Origin: Chryseobacterium lacus
GTDB taxonomy: Bacteria; Bacteroidota; Bacteroidia; Flavobacteriales; Weeksellaceae
Direction of reading: 5' to 3'
Length of the DNA stretch: 64,000 nt
Assembly: GCF_003336205.1 (NCBI RefSeq)
Contig: NZ_QPIE01000006.1
Location: 175,830-239,829, forward strand
Position 1 is the stretch's first letter; each line of letters starts with the position of its first letter. Made by a program: the position numbers and the translations under genes. Below the pieces are notes generated by a model. The model was given only the letters and a program-made list of their open reading frames with translations. It was not told where the DNA came from and did not search any database. Of the stretch, positions 52,729-62,083 are shown piece by piece.

Positions 52729-54078
52729 ATGAAAAATACTTTGCCTCTGATGGACTTGAAAAGTAAGTTATGGTTCATCATTCTGGCTGTTTTGACAGCA
52801 AGCGCGGTTATTTTCCTTTCCAAAACTCCGGAACCTTCTCCGGAAATTCCGGAAAGTGGGGTTTATTTTCCTGAAAATTCAGCAGATAAAACCCAAATGT
52901 ACACAAAGTTCAATCCCAATGATCTGAATGCCGAACAATGGCAGGTATTGGGTTTCTCAGAAAAACAGACGGCTACTATTCTCAAATATAAAAATATGGT
53001 AGGAGGTACTTTCGTATCTAAAGAACAGTTTAAAAAATGTTACGCTGTTTCGGATGAAAAATATGCTGAACTGGAATCTTACATTCTGCTTCCCGAAACT
53101 GCTTCTTCCCCAAACTATTCTCAAAACCGTCCATTTTACAGTCCTGTTTCTGCCAAAAGCAAAATCAATATCAGTGAAAAATTTAATCCGGATCAATACA
53201 CACAACAGCAATGGGAAAACGTAGGTTTCAGCGAGAAACAGGCGGCAGCCATTCTGAAATATAAAAATTATCTGGGCGGAAGTTTTATAAGCAAAGAAAA
53301 ATTCAGAGAATGTTTTGTAATCGGCGATGAACAGTATAAAGCACTCGCACCTTATTTGCTTCTTCCTGAATATCAGCCTGAAAATGCTACAGAGAAAACA
53401 CGGATTATAAAACAGGAATCCGCTAAAAGCCACACCATTTTCGATCCTAACGAATTGGATGCGGAAGGCTGGAAAGCATTAGGATTTTCAGAAAAACAAG
53501 CTGCTGTGATTATCAACTATAAAAACAGAAATTTGAAAGGGAAATTCAGCACCTTGGAGGACATTCAGAAATGTTTTGTGATCTCCCCGGAAAAATTTGA
53601 AGAATTAAAACCCTTTATCGTTCTTAATACCGAATCTTTGAACAATACTGCCGTTGCGACACCCAAAATTTCTCCAAAAGCATCGGCCACCAATTTTTCT
53701 AAAACCGATATTAATGAACTCACCTATCAGCAACTTTTGGAATTTGGTTTCGACGGAAAAGCAGCCGGAAGTTTTATCGGCTTCAGAAAAAAACTCGGTG
53801 GTTTTGTGGATAAAAACCAAGTGTTTGAAGTGTTTGATATCGACCGCAGCTTAGCGGAAAAACTGGCTTCTATAAGCCCACTGAATCCCTCACTTGTGGA
53901 AAAACATACCCTGACCGATGCGCCGGAAAGCTGGTTGAAAACCCATCCTTATTTCCGTTATTCTGCGGATAAAATCATCTATTACCGAATCTCAAATCCT
54001 GACGAAAAGAAAATTTGGAAATTCATTAAAACAAAGCCAGAATATGAACGAAAAATGAGAATGTATTTGAAGGATTAA
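52729..54078 (+). CDS. membrane-anchored protein with four helix-hairpin-helix repeats
   Basis: A 449-residue protein: N-terminal membrane helix (LWFIILAVLTASAVIFLS), then four tandem ~60-80-residue repeats related to ComEA helix-hairpin-helix units. Each repeat reads like FNPNDLNAEQWQVLGFSEKQ with following ILKYKN and a CFxI...YxxLxPYxxLP end; repeats start at about residues 60, 145, 230 and 325. The last repeat is diverged. ComEA-type HhH modules bind DNA without sequence preference. A surface or periplasmic DNA-binding role is inference. Its stop overlaps the convergent rluF stop by four bases. Confidence 0.88.
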   Translation: MKNTLPLMDLKSKLWFIILAVLTASAVIFLSKTPEPSPEIPESGVYFPENSADKTQMYTKFNPNDLNAEQWQVLGFSEKQTATILKYKNMVGGTFVSKEQFKKCYAVSDEKYAELESYILLPETASSPNYSQNRPFYSPVSAKSKINISEKFNPDQYTQQQWENVGFSEKQAAAILKYKNYLGGSFISKEKFRECFVIGDEQYKALAPYLLLPEYQPENATEKTRIIKQESAKSHTIFDPNELDAEGWKALGFSEKQAAVIINYKNRNLKGKFSTLEDIQKCFVISPEKFEELKPFIVLNTESLNNTAVATPKISPKASATNFSKTDINELTYQQLLEFGFDGKAAGSFIGFRKKLGGFVDKNQVFEVFDIDRSLAEKLASISPLNPSLVEKHTLTDAPESWLKTHPYFRYSADKIIYYRISNPDEKKIWKFIKTKPEYERKMRMYLKD

Positions 54079-54800
54079 TTGCTTGTTTTACTGGAATCTT
54101 TGATAAGTTCTTTCAATCCTGCCAATTCTTCCGAAGTCAGATTACGCCATTTCCCGACAGGAATATCGAGGTAAATATTTAAAACCCTGACGCGTTTCAG
54201 TTTCAAAACCTTGTAATCCAGATATTCGCACATTCTGCGAATCTGTCGGTTGAGTCCTTGTGTCAGCACAATTCTGAAGGACAGAGCATCCACTTTTTCC
54301 ACGATACATTTTTTGGTCACTGTATTAAGAATCGGAATTCCGTTACGCATTTTCTGTAAAAATTCACGTGTAATCGGTTGATCCACCCGCACCAGATATT
54401 CTTTTCCATGATTGTTCCGGGAGCGAAGAATTTTGTTTACAATATCGCCGTCTGAGGTCAGGAGAATCAACCCTTCGCTGGGTTTATCCAATCGGCCAAT
54501 CGGAAAAATTCTTTTGGGATATCCTATAAAATCGATGATATTATCTTTTTCCCGATGAGTATCGGTAGTGCAAACGATTCCCACAGGTTTGTTAAAGGCA
54601 ATGTAAACATGCTCTTCTTCTTCCGGTTTTGTAATTGATTTTCCGTCCACCAGAATTTCATCTTCGGCAGAAACTTTGGTTCCCATTTCAGGAACTTTTC
54701 CGTTGACGGTTATTTTTCCCTCTTCCAAAAGTTTATCTGCTGCTCTTCTGGAACAGTAGCCCACTTCGGAAAGATATTTATTGATGCGGATTTTATTCAT
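54075..54800 (-). CDS. rluF: 23S rRNA pseudouridine(2604) synthase family
   Basis: Pseudouridine synthase of 241 residues. S4 RNA-binding domain (INKYLSEVGYCSRRAADKLLEEGKITVNG), catalytic IGRLDKPSEGLILLTSDG (Asp) and the C-terminal QGLNRQIRRMCEYLDYKVLKLKRVRVLNI, which places it in the RsuA/RluF group, best matching RluF (rRNA position 2604). Eight bases overlap with truB, so the genes are coupled. The RluB alternative is less likely from the C-terminal pattern. Confidence 0.88.
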   Translation of the reverse strand: MNKIRINKYLSEVGYCSRRAADKLLEEGKITVNGKVPEMGTKVSAEDEILVDGKSITKPEEEEHVYIAFNKPVGIVCTTDTHREKDNIIDFIGYPKRIFPIGRLDKPSEGLILLTSDGDIVNKILRSRNNHGKEYLVRVDQPITREFLQKMRNGIPILNTVTKKCIVEKVDALSFRIVLTQGLNRQIRRMCEYLDYKVLKLKRVRVLNIYLDIPVGKWRNLTSEELAGLKELIKDSSKTSN

Positions 54801-55497
54801 GATCAGAAAAACGAAAATCGTTGTTTAAATAATCAGACGATGCCTGTTCTACGGAGAAGTCTCCAATTTTAGTTCTCCTCAGTTTAGTTAAATACGCTCC
54901 AACTCCCAAAGCGGCACCGATATCATGCGCCAAACTTCGGATGTAAGTTCCTTTCGAACATCCTACGGTAAAATAAACGAAAGGCAGATCAATTTTAACA
55001 TCCTGAAGATAATGTATGGTGGTTTTTCGGGATTTCATTTCGATTCTTTCTCCCGCTCTCGCAAGGTTGTAAGCCCGTTTCCCGTCAATTTTGATAGCAG
55101 AAAAAACGGGAGGGCACTGATCAATCTCGCCCACGAAATTTTCAAGAGTTTTCACAATAAAATCTTCTTCAATATGAGAGAAGTCCTGATGCAGAATTTC
55201 GGGTTTTTCGGTATCGTAGGACTCTGTCTGCACGCCAATTTTAATGCCTGCAAAATATTCTTTTGGTGCTTCCTGAATTTCAGGAATTTGCTTGGTAGCT
55301 TTTCCGGTGCAGACAATCAGAAGACCGGTTGCGCGAGGATCCAAAGTTCCGGCATGGCCAATTTTAAATTTTTTCGGAAGTTCCGGAAATTCTCTTTTCA
55401 GTTTAAATTTAATTTTATTCACCGTTTGAAAAGAAGTCCAGTCTAATGGTTTGTCCACTAGCAATACCGTTCCGTTTTGCAATTTTTCGCTCGTCAA
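54793..55497 (-). CDS. truB: tRNA pseudouridine(55) synthase
   Basis: Makes pseudouridine 55 in the T-arm of tRNAs. 234 residues: LLVDKPLDWTSFQTVNKI start, catalytic GHAGTLDPRATGLL, ESYDTEKPE, KIDGKRAYNLARAGE and CSKGTYIRSLAHDIG. No C-terminal PUA domain, as in the short Bacteroidota form. Between uppP (6 bp) and rluF (overlap), in a compact envelope/RNA gene run. Confidence 0.96.
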   Translation of the reverse strand: MTSEKLQNGTVLLVDKPLDWTSFQTVNKIKFKLKREFPELPKKFKIGHAGTLDPRATGLLIVCTGKATKQIPEIQEAPKEYFAGIKIGVQTESYDTEKPEILHQDFSHIEEDFIVKTLENFVGEIDQCPPVFSAIKIDGKRAYNLARAGERIEMKSRKTTIHYLQDVKIDLPFVYFTVGCSKGTYIRSLAHDIGAALGVGAYLTKLRRTKIGDFSVEQASSDYLNNDFRFSDHE

Positions 55498-55503
55498 TGT
55501 CTA

Positions 55504-56316
55504 TTATTTAAACTGTGTAAAATAAATCAGCAACACAATCCCAACCACGATTCTGTACCAACCCCAGGGTTTGAAACCGTATTTGGTAAGAACGCCGATA
55601 AAAAACTTAATAGCAACGACAGCCACCACAAAAGCGACGATATTTCCCACAAGAAACATCAGCATATTATCGCCCTGCATCAGCATTTCGTAGCCTTTCT
55701 GTTCCACTCCTTTATGATTCCAGTTTTTCAAAAAAACAGAATATACAGTCACCGCAAGCATGGTAGGCACTGCCAAGAAAAAGGAAAATTCTGCAGCCGC
55801 TTTTCGGGTAAGTTTCTGCTGCATTCCTCCAATGATGGAAGCCGCACTTCGGCTGGTTCCCGGCATCATGGCAAGACATTGCCAAAACCCGATGATGATG
55901 GCACTTTTATAGGTAATATCTTTTTCGTCGTCAATAATATGGACTTTAAAAAGTTTGTCAATAAAAAGCAGGACAATTCCACCTAAGATCAGTACAACAG
56001 CAATGGGAACCGGATCGCCCAGAACCGCCTCTATTTTATCATCAAAAATATAGCCCAATCCTAAAGCGGGTATCACAGCCACGGCCAGTTTCAGATAGAA
56101 TTTGATATTGGAAAGATCGAAAAACTTTCTCCAATACAGGAAAACCACGGCGAGAATAGCTCCAAACTGAATGGAAACCTGAAACATTTTCACAAATTCA
56201 TCTTCCTGAATACCAAAAATGGAACTTGCGAAAATCATGTGAGCGGTAGAAGAAACGGGAAGATATTCCGTGAGGCCTTCTATAATAGCGATAAAAATGG
56301 CTTTGATTAAATCCAT
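55504..56316 (-). CDS. uppP: undecaprenyl-diphosphate phosphatase
   Basis: Membrane phosphatase recycling undecaprenyl-PP to the lipid carrier used for peptidoglycan and LPS. 270 residues, about eight membrane helices. The two active-site motifs EGLTEYLPVSSTAHM and MPGTSRSAASIIGG are conserved; the Ala in SRSAAS replaces the common Gly, as often in Bacteroidota. Directly upstream of truB and downstream of the DUF3098 protein in the same run. Confidence 0.95.
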   Translation of the reverse strand: MDLIKAIFIAIIEGLTEYLPVSSTAHMIFASSIFGIQEDEFVKMFQVSIQFGAILAVVFLYWRKFFDLSNIKFYLKLAVAVIPALGLGYIFDDKIEAVLGDPVPIAVVLILGGIVLLFIDKLFKVHIIDDEKDITYKSAIIIGFWQCLAMMPGTSRSAASIIGGMQQKLTRKAAAEFSFFLAVPTMLAVTVYSVFLKNWNHKGVEQKGYEMLMQGDNMLMFLVGNIVAFVVAVVAIKFFIGVLTKYGFKPWGWYRIVVGIVLLIYFTQFK

Positions 56317-56378
56317 GGCAGTAAATTAAAGAACCATCAAGAAGCATGAGTTCTGATGGTTTTTTGAATTGTAAAAGT

Positions 56379-56687
56379 TTATTTTTTGTTTCGTTTCAAA
56401 ATAGCGTACACCTGAACAGCGAATCCTGCAATCACCAGCAACGGAGCAAGCCGGATTCTGCGGAAAGAGAAAATGCCTTCGTTCCAGACTTCAGGATTGT
56501 AAACGCCGTCCACGGTGTTAGCATCTGCACCCATCATCAGGATAAATCCGGCAATGATCAGAATCAGGCCGATCAACATCCATTTGAAATTTTCTTTTCC
56601 GAAGTAGAACGGATGGTTCTGCGAAACATTATCAGACTTTGAAGCCCCAAACTTTTCTGCTGAAAACGCAGTATTTTTTTTTGCCAT
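56379..56687 (-). CDS. DUF3098 membrane protein
   Basis: A 102-residue protein with two membrane helices (FKWMLIGLILIIAGFILMMGADA and RIRLAPLLVIAGFAVQVYAIL) and a conserved NPEVWNEGIFSFRRIRLAP stretch that identifies the DUF3098 family. Its only consistent genomic neighbour in Bacteroidota is ftsX, and here it is two bases from ftsX, so a role with the divisome permease is a reasonable guess. Confidence 0.9.
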   Translation of the reverse strand: MAKKNTAFSAEKFGASKSDNVSQNHPFYFGKENFKWMLIGLILIIAGFILMMGADANTVDGVYNPEVWNEGIFSFRRIRLAPLLVIAGFAVQVYAILKRNKK

Positions 56688-56689
56688 TT

Positions 56690-57586
56690 TTAGTTATAAT
56701 ATAAATCATCAATATTGCTTCTCAGGAACCTCCAGGTAGCAAAAATAGTACTTGTAACGGTGATCAGAATACCGATTCCGAAAACCAAAAGCAACAGCCA
56801 TATATATTGTTGTGTATCCTGGACAAAAGGAGTTTGAATAGTGGAAGTAAAATAGTACCACACACCAAACAACGCAAGCAGTCCTAGCAACGAGCCTAAT
56901 ATGCCGAGAATGATGGCTTCTATAATAAAAGGCTTCAGGATAAATCTTCTTTTGGCTCCTACCAGCTGCATCGTTTTAATAATAAATCTTTTTGAAAAAA
57001 TCTTCAGCCTGATGGAATTATTGATGAGAACAATGGCCAATACCAAAAAAAGAAGGGAAAAGGAAAGAATCCACTTCAGGATTTTATTAAGATTTTCATA
57101 GATCTGCTGAGATTCGGAATTATTTTTTACATCTACAATTCCCGGTGTAGCAGCAATTTGCTTAATGGCATCATCAACTTTTGTTGGATCCACAAACTCC
57201 GGTTTCAGTGCAATTTCCACAGATGACGGGAAAATATGCACATCGAACAAGGCTTCAGTTTCGATTCCCAGGCTTTTTTTGGCTTCCTGCGTAGCCTGTT
57301 CCCGTGAAATATAAGTGGCTCTTTTTACGGCCGCCAAACTGCTGATTTTCTCCACCGCTTCCTGCTCGCGCTGTGCCAATTTTAAAGAATCTTTAGGGTC
57401 ATAATCCTGATCGAAATAGGCATTGACTACCAGCTGTTCCTTGAGGTAATCAGAATACTTCTGGGCGTTCATCAGGATTAATCCTGAAAGCCCAACCAGA
57501 AAAAGAACCAAAGCGATACTGACCACGACGGTGATATTGCTGGATCTGAGCCTTCTTCTGTTAAAGTCCTCCACTGTTTTTGCCAT
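56690..57586 (-). CDS. ftsX: cell division permease FtsX
   Basis: Inner-membrane partner of FtsE, 298 residues, controlling peptidoglycan hydrolases at division. Four membrane segments: VVVSIALVLFLVGLSGLIL, then after the extracytoplasmic loop (EQEAVEKISSLAAVKRATYISREQA) ILSFSLLFLVLAIVLINNSIRL, FIIEAIILGILGSLLGLLALFG and IWLLLLVFGIGILITVTSTIFA. The FVGAKRRFILKPF-like segment (LVGAKRRFILKP) is the cytoplasmic coupling motif. ftsE is not adjacent in this window. Confidence 0.94.
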   Translation of the reverse strand: MAKTVEDFNRRRLRSSNITVVVSIALVLFLVGLSGLILMNAQKYSDYLKEQLVVNAYFDQDYDPKDSLKLAQREQEAVEKISSLAAVKRATYISREQATQEAKKSLGIETEALFDVHIFPSSVEIALKPEFVDPTKVDDAIKQIAATPGIVDVKNNSESQQIYENLNKILKWILSFSLLFLVLAIVLINNSIRLKIFSKRFIIKTMQLVGAKRRFILKPFIIEAIILGILGSLLGLLALFGVWYYFTSTIQTPFVQDTQQYIWLLLLVFGIGILITVTSTIFATWRFLRSNIDDLYYN

Positions 57587-57732
57587 TGCATCAAAATTTT
57601 TGGCTAAAATAGAAAAAAACTTCCGAAATTTGCCGGAAACACCGGATAAAAAGGTGTTAAAAAAACATAAAACAATATCTTCGGCTGCTGTGCAAAAGGT
57701 ATTTATGAAACCAATTTTTCTAAAAAACCATC

Positions 57733-58506
57733 ATGAGCATCAGAGCAAAAAAACACCTTGGACAGCATTTTCTAACCGATGAAAATATTGCGAAGAAAAT
57801 TGTCAACAGTCTCAGCTTTCAGGAATACCATCATATCCTGGAAGTGGGCCCCGGTATGGGGGTTCTCACCAAATATCTACTGGAACACCCAAAACAGGAG
57901 ATTTATGTTGCGGAAATTGACAATGAATCTATAGAATATTTGAAGCAAAATTATCTACAACTTAAGGACGAACACTTTATCGGAGATTTTCTGAAGACTG
58001 ATTTTTCCTTCACAGAATTGGGACAAATTGCTGTTATCGGGAATTTTCCTTACAACATTTCATCTCAGATTTTATTTAAAATCATTGATTATTACAATCA
58101 TGTTCCGGAAATGGTGGGAATGTTTCAAAAAGAGGTTGCCGAAAGAACAGCGGCGGTTCCGCGCACCAAAGAGTATGGGATTTTATCGGTTCTTGTTCAG
58201 GCCTATTACGATGTACACTACCTATTTACCGTTCATGAAAATGTATTTAATCCTCCGCCAAAAGTGAAATCGGGAGTGATACAGCTGATTCGTAATCCAA
58301 AACCCGGATTGGAATATCATGAAGTGCTTTTCAAACAAATTGTGAAAACAGGCTTCAACCAGAGAAGGAAAAAGCTTTCCAACGCCCTGAAATCACTCGT
58401 TATTCCTGAAGTGCTGAAGTCACATGAATTTATGGATAAAAGAGCAGAGGAACTTTCCGTGGAAGATTTCATTGAATTTACCCAACTCTGGAAAAAATAT
58501 CAATAA
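57733..58506 (+). CDS. rsmA: 16S rRNA dimethyladenosine transferase
   Basis: Dimethylates A1518 and A1519 in the 3' end of 16S rRNA. 257 residues: KKHLGQHFLTDENIAKKIV start, SAM motif EVGPGMGVLTKYLL, catalytic NFPYNISSQILFK, and PPPKVKSGVIQL in the helical C-domain. All key residues present. It diverges from ftsX and ends against a bidirectional terminator shared with the adhesin-like gene. Confidence 0.97.
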   Translation: MSIRAKKHLGQHFLTDENIAKKIVNSLSFQEYHHILEVGPGMGVLTKYLLEHPKQEIYVAEIDNESIEYLKQNYLQLKDEHFIGDFLKTDFSFTELGQIAVIGNFPYNISSQILFKIIDYYNHVPEMVGMFQKEVAERTAAVPRTKEYGILSVLVQAYYDVHYLFTVHENVFNPPPKVKSGVIQLIRNPKPGLEYHEVLFKQIVKTGFNQRRKKLSNALKSLVIPEVLKSHEFMDKRAEELSVEDFIEFTQLWKKYQ

Positions 58507-58511
58507 AAAAA

Positions 58512-58531
58512 TGCCCTCCGAAAAGAGGGCA
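58512..58531. terminator. bidirectional terminator
   Basis: TGCCCTC/GAGGGCA stem, 6-base loop, between rsmA and the convergent adhesin-like gene; A and T runs on either side. Confidence 0.8.
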
Positions 58532-58554
58532 AATTTTATAAACTGTCGTGGGAA

Positions 58555-61221
58555 TTACTCTCGGTTTTTCAGGAGCACCCACCCTTTTTTCAGAACCATG
58601 GTATCAGATACGGGATCTTTATATTTCACCTGATACCAATATGTAGCTGTAGATAATGCCCTGCCTTGGAATCTTCCGTCCCAAACCGGTGCATTTTTAG
58701 CGGCTTCCCAAATTTTCTTGCCATAACGGTCGAAAATAAATACTTCGAAATCTTCAAATCTGCTGATGGCACTGAAATCCAACTCATCATTTTTTCCGTC
58801 TCCGTTGGGCGTAATGATGTTCGGAATGTGCAGTGTAAAGAAATCTTTGATGGTCACACACGAAGTGTTTTTAATTCTAACCATGAGCATCAGGGTCGTA
58901 TTGTCCTGAACACCAGTGAAAACATTTGATTCCTGCCATGTGAAACCATTATCAATAGAATATTCCAAAGGATTTGTAAAACTCGGATTGCTTGCTGTAA
59001 TCGTAAGGGTTCCCGATTGGTAATCCGCATTAGTAATCTGCGGAAGTTGTGCTGTAATCACTTTGGTTTCAAAAGTGGCTTCACATTCTCCATTTTCGAT
59101 GGTTACTGTGTAGGTTCCTATCTGATCTACAGTGATGGTTTGTCCGGTTCCGATAACTGATGGAATCGAATTCTCAACCTTACTCCATGTATAAGTATAA
59201 TTTTCATTAAATCCTGCATCTAAAGTGATCTGATCTCCAACGCATATTTGTCCGGCAATAGGTTGCAGAATAGTATTTATTGCCGGAATAACTTCTATGG
59301 TAATGGAAGCCGGTGTGGTAGACTGACAACCGTTCAGTCCTACAGCATATACTGTGTAAGTAGTTGTTTGTGTTGGATTTACTGTAATATCCGCTGATGT
59401 GGATGCACTGTGCGACCAGACAAAATTTTGTCCTCCTACTCCGGATAAAACAACAGGATCGCCTGCGCAAACTCGCATATCTGACGCTGTTACCGTTACA
59501 GATGGCGGACTGAAATCTTCATGCACATCTACAAAAGCAGTTACCGTACATGCGATATCACCTATTGCATATGCTTTGGTAATGGTGAGCGTGTATCGCC
59601 CTCCTGCAGTAACTACCGGGGTCAGTGTATTTGCTCCAGAGTAAATGTAACCACCGTTGGAAGCTTCCCAACTAATCACGGAACCCGCAGGGAATACAGA
59701 AGCTGTTGCATTCAGGTTGACCTGAGGCTGGATACAGTTGATTCCCGGTGGCTGGGCAATATCAGCAATCATTTCCGGTGCTTTTACTAAATCAATTTTA
59801 GCAATTGCAGGACAAAAGGTGGATTTCACCAAAGCATACACACTTACACCACCCGGACTCATGTAATTCGTAGGATTAGGAATTGTGTTGCCATTTTGTG
59901 CCTGTGCATCAGCCAGATTTGCATAATAAGCAAACGTGACACCCTGCGTTGAAGTTATATAAGGCTGAGTATGAGTTAAATTATAACTCACCGCATCCGG
60001 GCCGTAACATTGAACAAATTCGACATCCTGAACTATTGGTGCATTTCCTCCTACAATATTGATACACACTACGGCCGGACACTGGTTGTTGGGAACCATA
60101 ATTTCCAGACAGTATTCTCCCGGCTGCGTCGCTACGTATGTCGGATTGGTTGCTCCGGCAATGTCCTGTCCATTCAGTGACCACTGATAAAGCGCTCCAG
60201 GAATTTGTACCGATGAAATTAAAGTCTTTGGATCATTATCACACATCTGGATTTCAGCAGGCAATGTTGCACCTCCCGGGTCTACTAAAGTCAAACCGAT
60301 ATCGAAAGAACCTCCTTCAATAAAAACACCCGAATTATAAATAGTATCTGAAGCGTCAGCAATCACCATTTTAAAAGTATAGGCCTGTCCCGGAACTACG
60401 GTTGCCGTGGCCGTCAAAGGAATGGTGCGTCCGGCAAAATTGGTTTCAATATTTGCTGTATTATGACCTGCAAAATAAGCGGCGTTAATAGGTCCACAAG
60501 AATATGGACTGGCAGGAACAATGTTGGTAACGCTCACAGGCCCACCTCCACCCGGAAGAATCGCCATATTGGTATAGTTTGCTGCTCCGACAGGTTTGAT
60601 GAGCAAGGCAAATCCGTCAGAGTAATCTCCGCAAGGAAAAGTAGATGTATATTCTTCAGAAGCAAAGAGATAATTAAACGTAATCTGGGTACTGGACGGA
60701 ATAAAGTCAAACTGAATAAAAGTACTGTTATACAATGGCGCCAACGGGTTAATAGCGTTAATCAGGTCTTGGTCCGGGGTTGTGTTTGGCCCTCCTCCTA
60801 ATGCACCGGAAATAAAAGCATTTCCCGCATCCTTAGCTGGCCCGCTCACCAATATAATTCCGTCATCGAAAGGGAAATTGGTTGTTCCTTTGTTAAAATA
60901 ACCCCACGTTCTGTCGGGATCGGAAGGAGAAGTATTCGGGGACACAATGACATTTGAAATATTCCCGCTCACACAGCTCGAATTCCCTTTGATGAGAACA
61001 TTTTCTATCAACTGAGCTGCAGTATAAGAAGACGCCGGATATGGCGGCACATTCACATCAATGAAAGCTCCGGCTTTCATCGTAAGTGCAGACGGAGTAG
61101 CTTTATTTACTGAAGGATCTCTTTGCGAATAAAACGTGGCAAAAGCAGACAGGAAAATCAGGAAAGTAAAGTAGTTTTTTAATCGATAAGAAAACATATT
61201 TTGTTGGAATTTATTAGACAA
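58555..61221 (-). CDS. choice-of-anchor L adhesin-like protein with gliding/CHU_C T9SS tail
   Basis: An 888-residue secreted surface protein. Signal peptide (FATFYSQ), then a choice-of-anchor L domain at about 55-330 (TAAQLIENVLIKGNSSCVSG, GIILVSGPAKDAGN, FNYLFASEEYTS). Several Ig-like or PKD-like beta domains follow (~330-790), rich in paired cysteines and the VSVGLNGCQS type of repeat. The C-terminal ~90 residues form the gliding-motility-associated CHU_C sorting domain (IITPNGDGKNDELDF ... FDRYGKKIWE...WDGRFQGRALSTATYWY). It is probably attached to or released from the cell surface by T9SS. Ligand unknown; adhesion is by family inference. Confidence 0.93.
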   Translation of the reverse strand: MSNKFQQNMFSYRLKNYFTFLIFLSAFATFYSQRDPSVNKATPSALTMKAGAFIDVNVPPYPASSYTAAQLIENVLIKGNSSCVSGNISNVIVSPNTSPSDPDRTWGYFNKGTTNFPFDDGIILVSGPAKDAGNAFISGALGGGPNTTPDQDLINAINPLAPLYNSTFIQFDFIPSSTQITFNYLFASEEYTSTFPCGDYSDGFALLIKPVGAANYTNMAILPGGGGPVSVTNIVPASPYSCGPINAAYFAGHNTANIETNFAGRTIPLTATATVVPGQAYTFKMVIADASDTIYNSGVFIEGGSFDIGLTLVDPGGATLPAEIQMCDNDPKTLISSVQIPGALYQWSLNGQDIAGATNPTYVATQPGEYCLEIMVPNNQCPAVVCINIVGGNAPIVQDVEFVQCYGPDAVSYNLTHTQPYITSTQGVTFAYYANLADAQAQNGNTIPNPTNYMSPGGVSVYALVKSTFCPAIAKIDLVKAPEMIADIAQPPGINCIQPQVNLNATASVFPAGSVISWEASNGGYIYSGANTLTPVVTAGGRYTLTITKAYAIGDIACTVTAFVDVHEDFSPPSVTVTASDMRVCAGDPVVLSGVGGQNFVWSHSASTSADITVNPTQTTTYTVYAVGLNGCQSTTPASITIEVIPAINTILQPIAGQICVGDQITLDAGFNENYTYTWSKVENSIPSVIGTGQTITVDQIGTYTVTIENGECEATFETKVITAQLPQITNADYQSGTLTITASNPSFTNPLEYSIDNGFTWQESNVFTGVQDNTTLMLMVRIKNTSCVTIKDFFTLHIPNIITPNGDGKNDELDFSAISRFEDFEVFIFDRYGKKIWEAAKNAPVWDGRFQGRALSTATYWYQVKYKDPVSDTMVLKKGWVLLKNRE

Positions 61222-61472
61222 TTAATTTTAAAACGCACATTTCTACTTATAGGATGCAAATTTTAGAAAAAGTTTCACTTCGTGCACTAATTTTGTAAAG
61301 TTTCCAACAAATATAAAAAAAATTATTACCCTTAAGCATTTATTCTTGCTTTTTTTGAAACATACCACTGCAACGCGTAAAATTCCTATTTGCCTTTTTG
61401 CTTACTTCTTAATTCCTGTTTCCCCGGTGTAAAATTACATGCTCTGTAATAGCCTTAGATAGGCTGGAGGGT

Positions 61473-61558
61473 ACCGGGAGCGTACCGGGAGGGTACCGGG
61501 AGCTACGGTGGAACGGTGGTATAACTATGGTGGAACGATGGCTGAACCTTTGGAAACC
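61473..61558. repeat. 11-bp phased tandem repeat, block 1
   Basis: Units of 11 bp in a row: three near copies of ACCGGGAGCGT, then CGGTGGAACGG, TGGTATAACTA, TGGTGGAACGA, TGGCTGAACCT and a fading TTGGAAACC. Some positions are fixed (GG, AAC), others vary. Confidence 0.8.
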
Positions 61559-61711
61559 TTTTGGTGGTGGGTGTTTTGTGAGAAAAGCTACTGACGGATT
61601 CAAAATGTAGCGGGAACACAGTGAAAATGCACTTGATTTCGAAGCCTGTGAATACAAATGTAGTTATTATTTTTGATTTGCTGATGAAACGGTTAATGGT
61701 TTAGAGGGAGC

Positions 61712-61743
61712 ATTTGCAAATTTGCAAATCAGCAGATTTGCCA
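61712..61743. repeat. 8-bp repeat ATTWGCNN, block i
   Basis: ATTTGCAA, ATTTGCAA, ATCAGCAG, ATTTGCCA in strict 8-bp register, following a GTTAATG-GTTTAG module. Confidence 0.75.
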
Positions 61744-61747
61744 AACG

Positions 61748-61771
61748 GTGATTGAGCGGAGCCGAAATCAC
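61748..61771. repeat. hairpin motif with TGAG...CGAA loop, copy A
   Basis: GTGAT (61748-61752), core TGAGCGGAGCCGAA, ATCAC (61767-61771): arms pair perfectly around a conserved core. Confidence 0.7.
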
Positions 61772-61798
61772 TGCCACTTAGAATGTATTTTACTTCTT

Positions 61799-61837
61799 AC
61801 TTTTTGCCTTGACGCAAAAAGTAACAAAAAAGTCAAG
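61799..61837. repeat. pseudoknot-capable inverted repeat
   Basis: ACTTTTTGC (61799-61807) pairs with GCAAAAAGT (61814-61822); the loop CTTGAC (61808-61813) is the exact complement of GTCAAG (61832-61837). Confidence 0.7.
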
Positions 61838-61877
61838 ACTGGACCTTTTTGCTAAAAAAAGCAAAATTTATTCATAG

Positions 61878-61956
61878 AAAACTTACAAACTTGCGCGAAA
61901 TGACTTTTGTTGCTTCATGTCAAATTTTGTGTCGCGCTTCAAACACTGTAAGTTTT
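61878..61956. repeat. nested long-range stem-loop
   Basis: AAAACTTACA/TGTAAGTTTT (10 bp), inside it GCGCGA/TCGCGC (6 bp) and TGAC/GTCA (4 bp), collapsing 79 bases into one branched hairpin. Confidence 0.6.
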
Positions 61957-62083
61957 TATGCAGTCCATAAAAGTGAGCGTAATTAAGGAATAAATTTCAC
62001 TTTTTTCTTTATGCAAAAAGCTCTAAGGTCGATTGCTTTCTTTTGAACTTTAGGTTATAATTTAGTCGATAGATATCGGATGG

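Noticed and set aside
61409..61657. 82-aa minus-strand frame over the 11-bp repeats
   Set aside because: It is a translation of the repeat block, low in complexity, with no start signal, and breaks the 11-bp logic.
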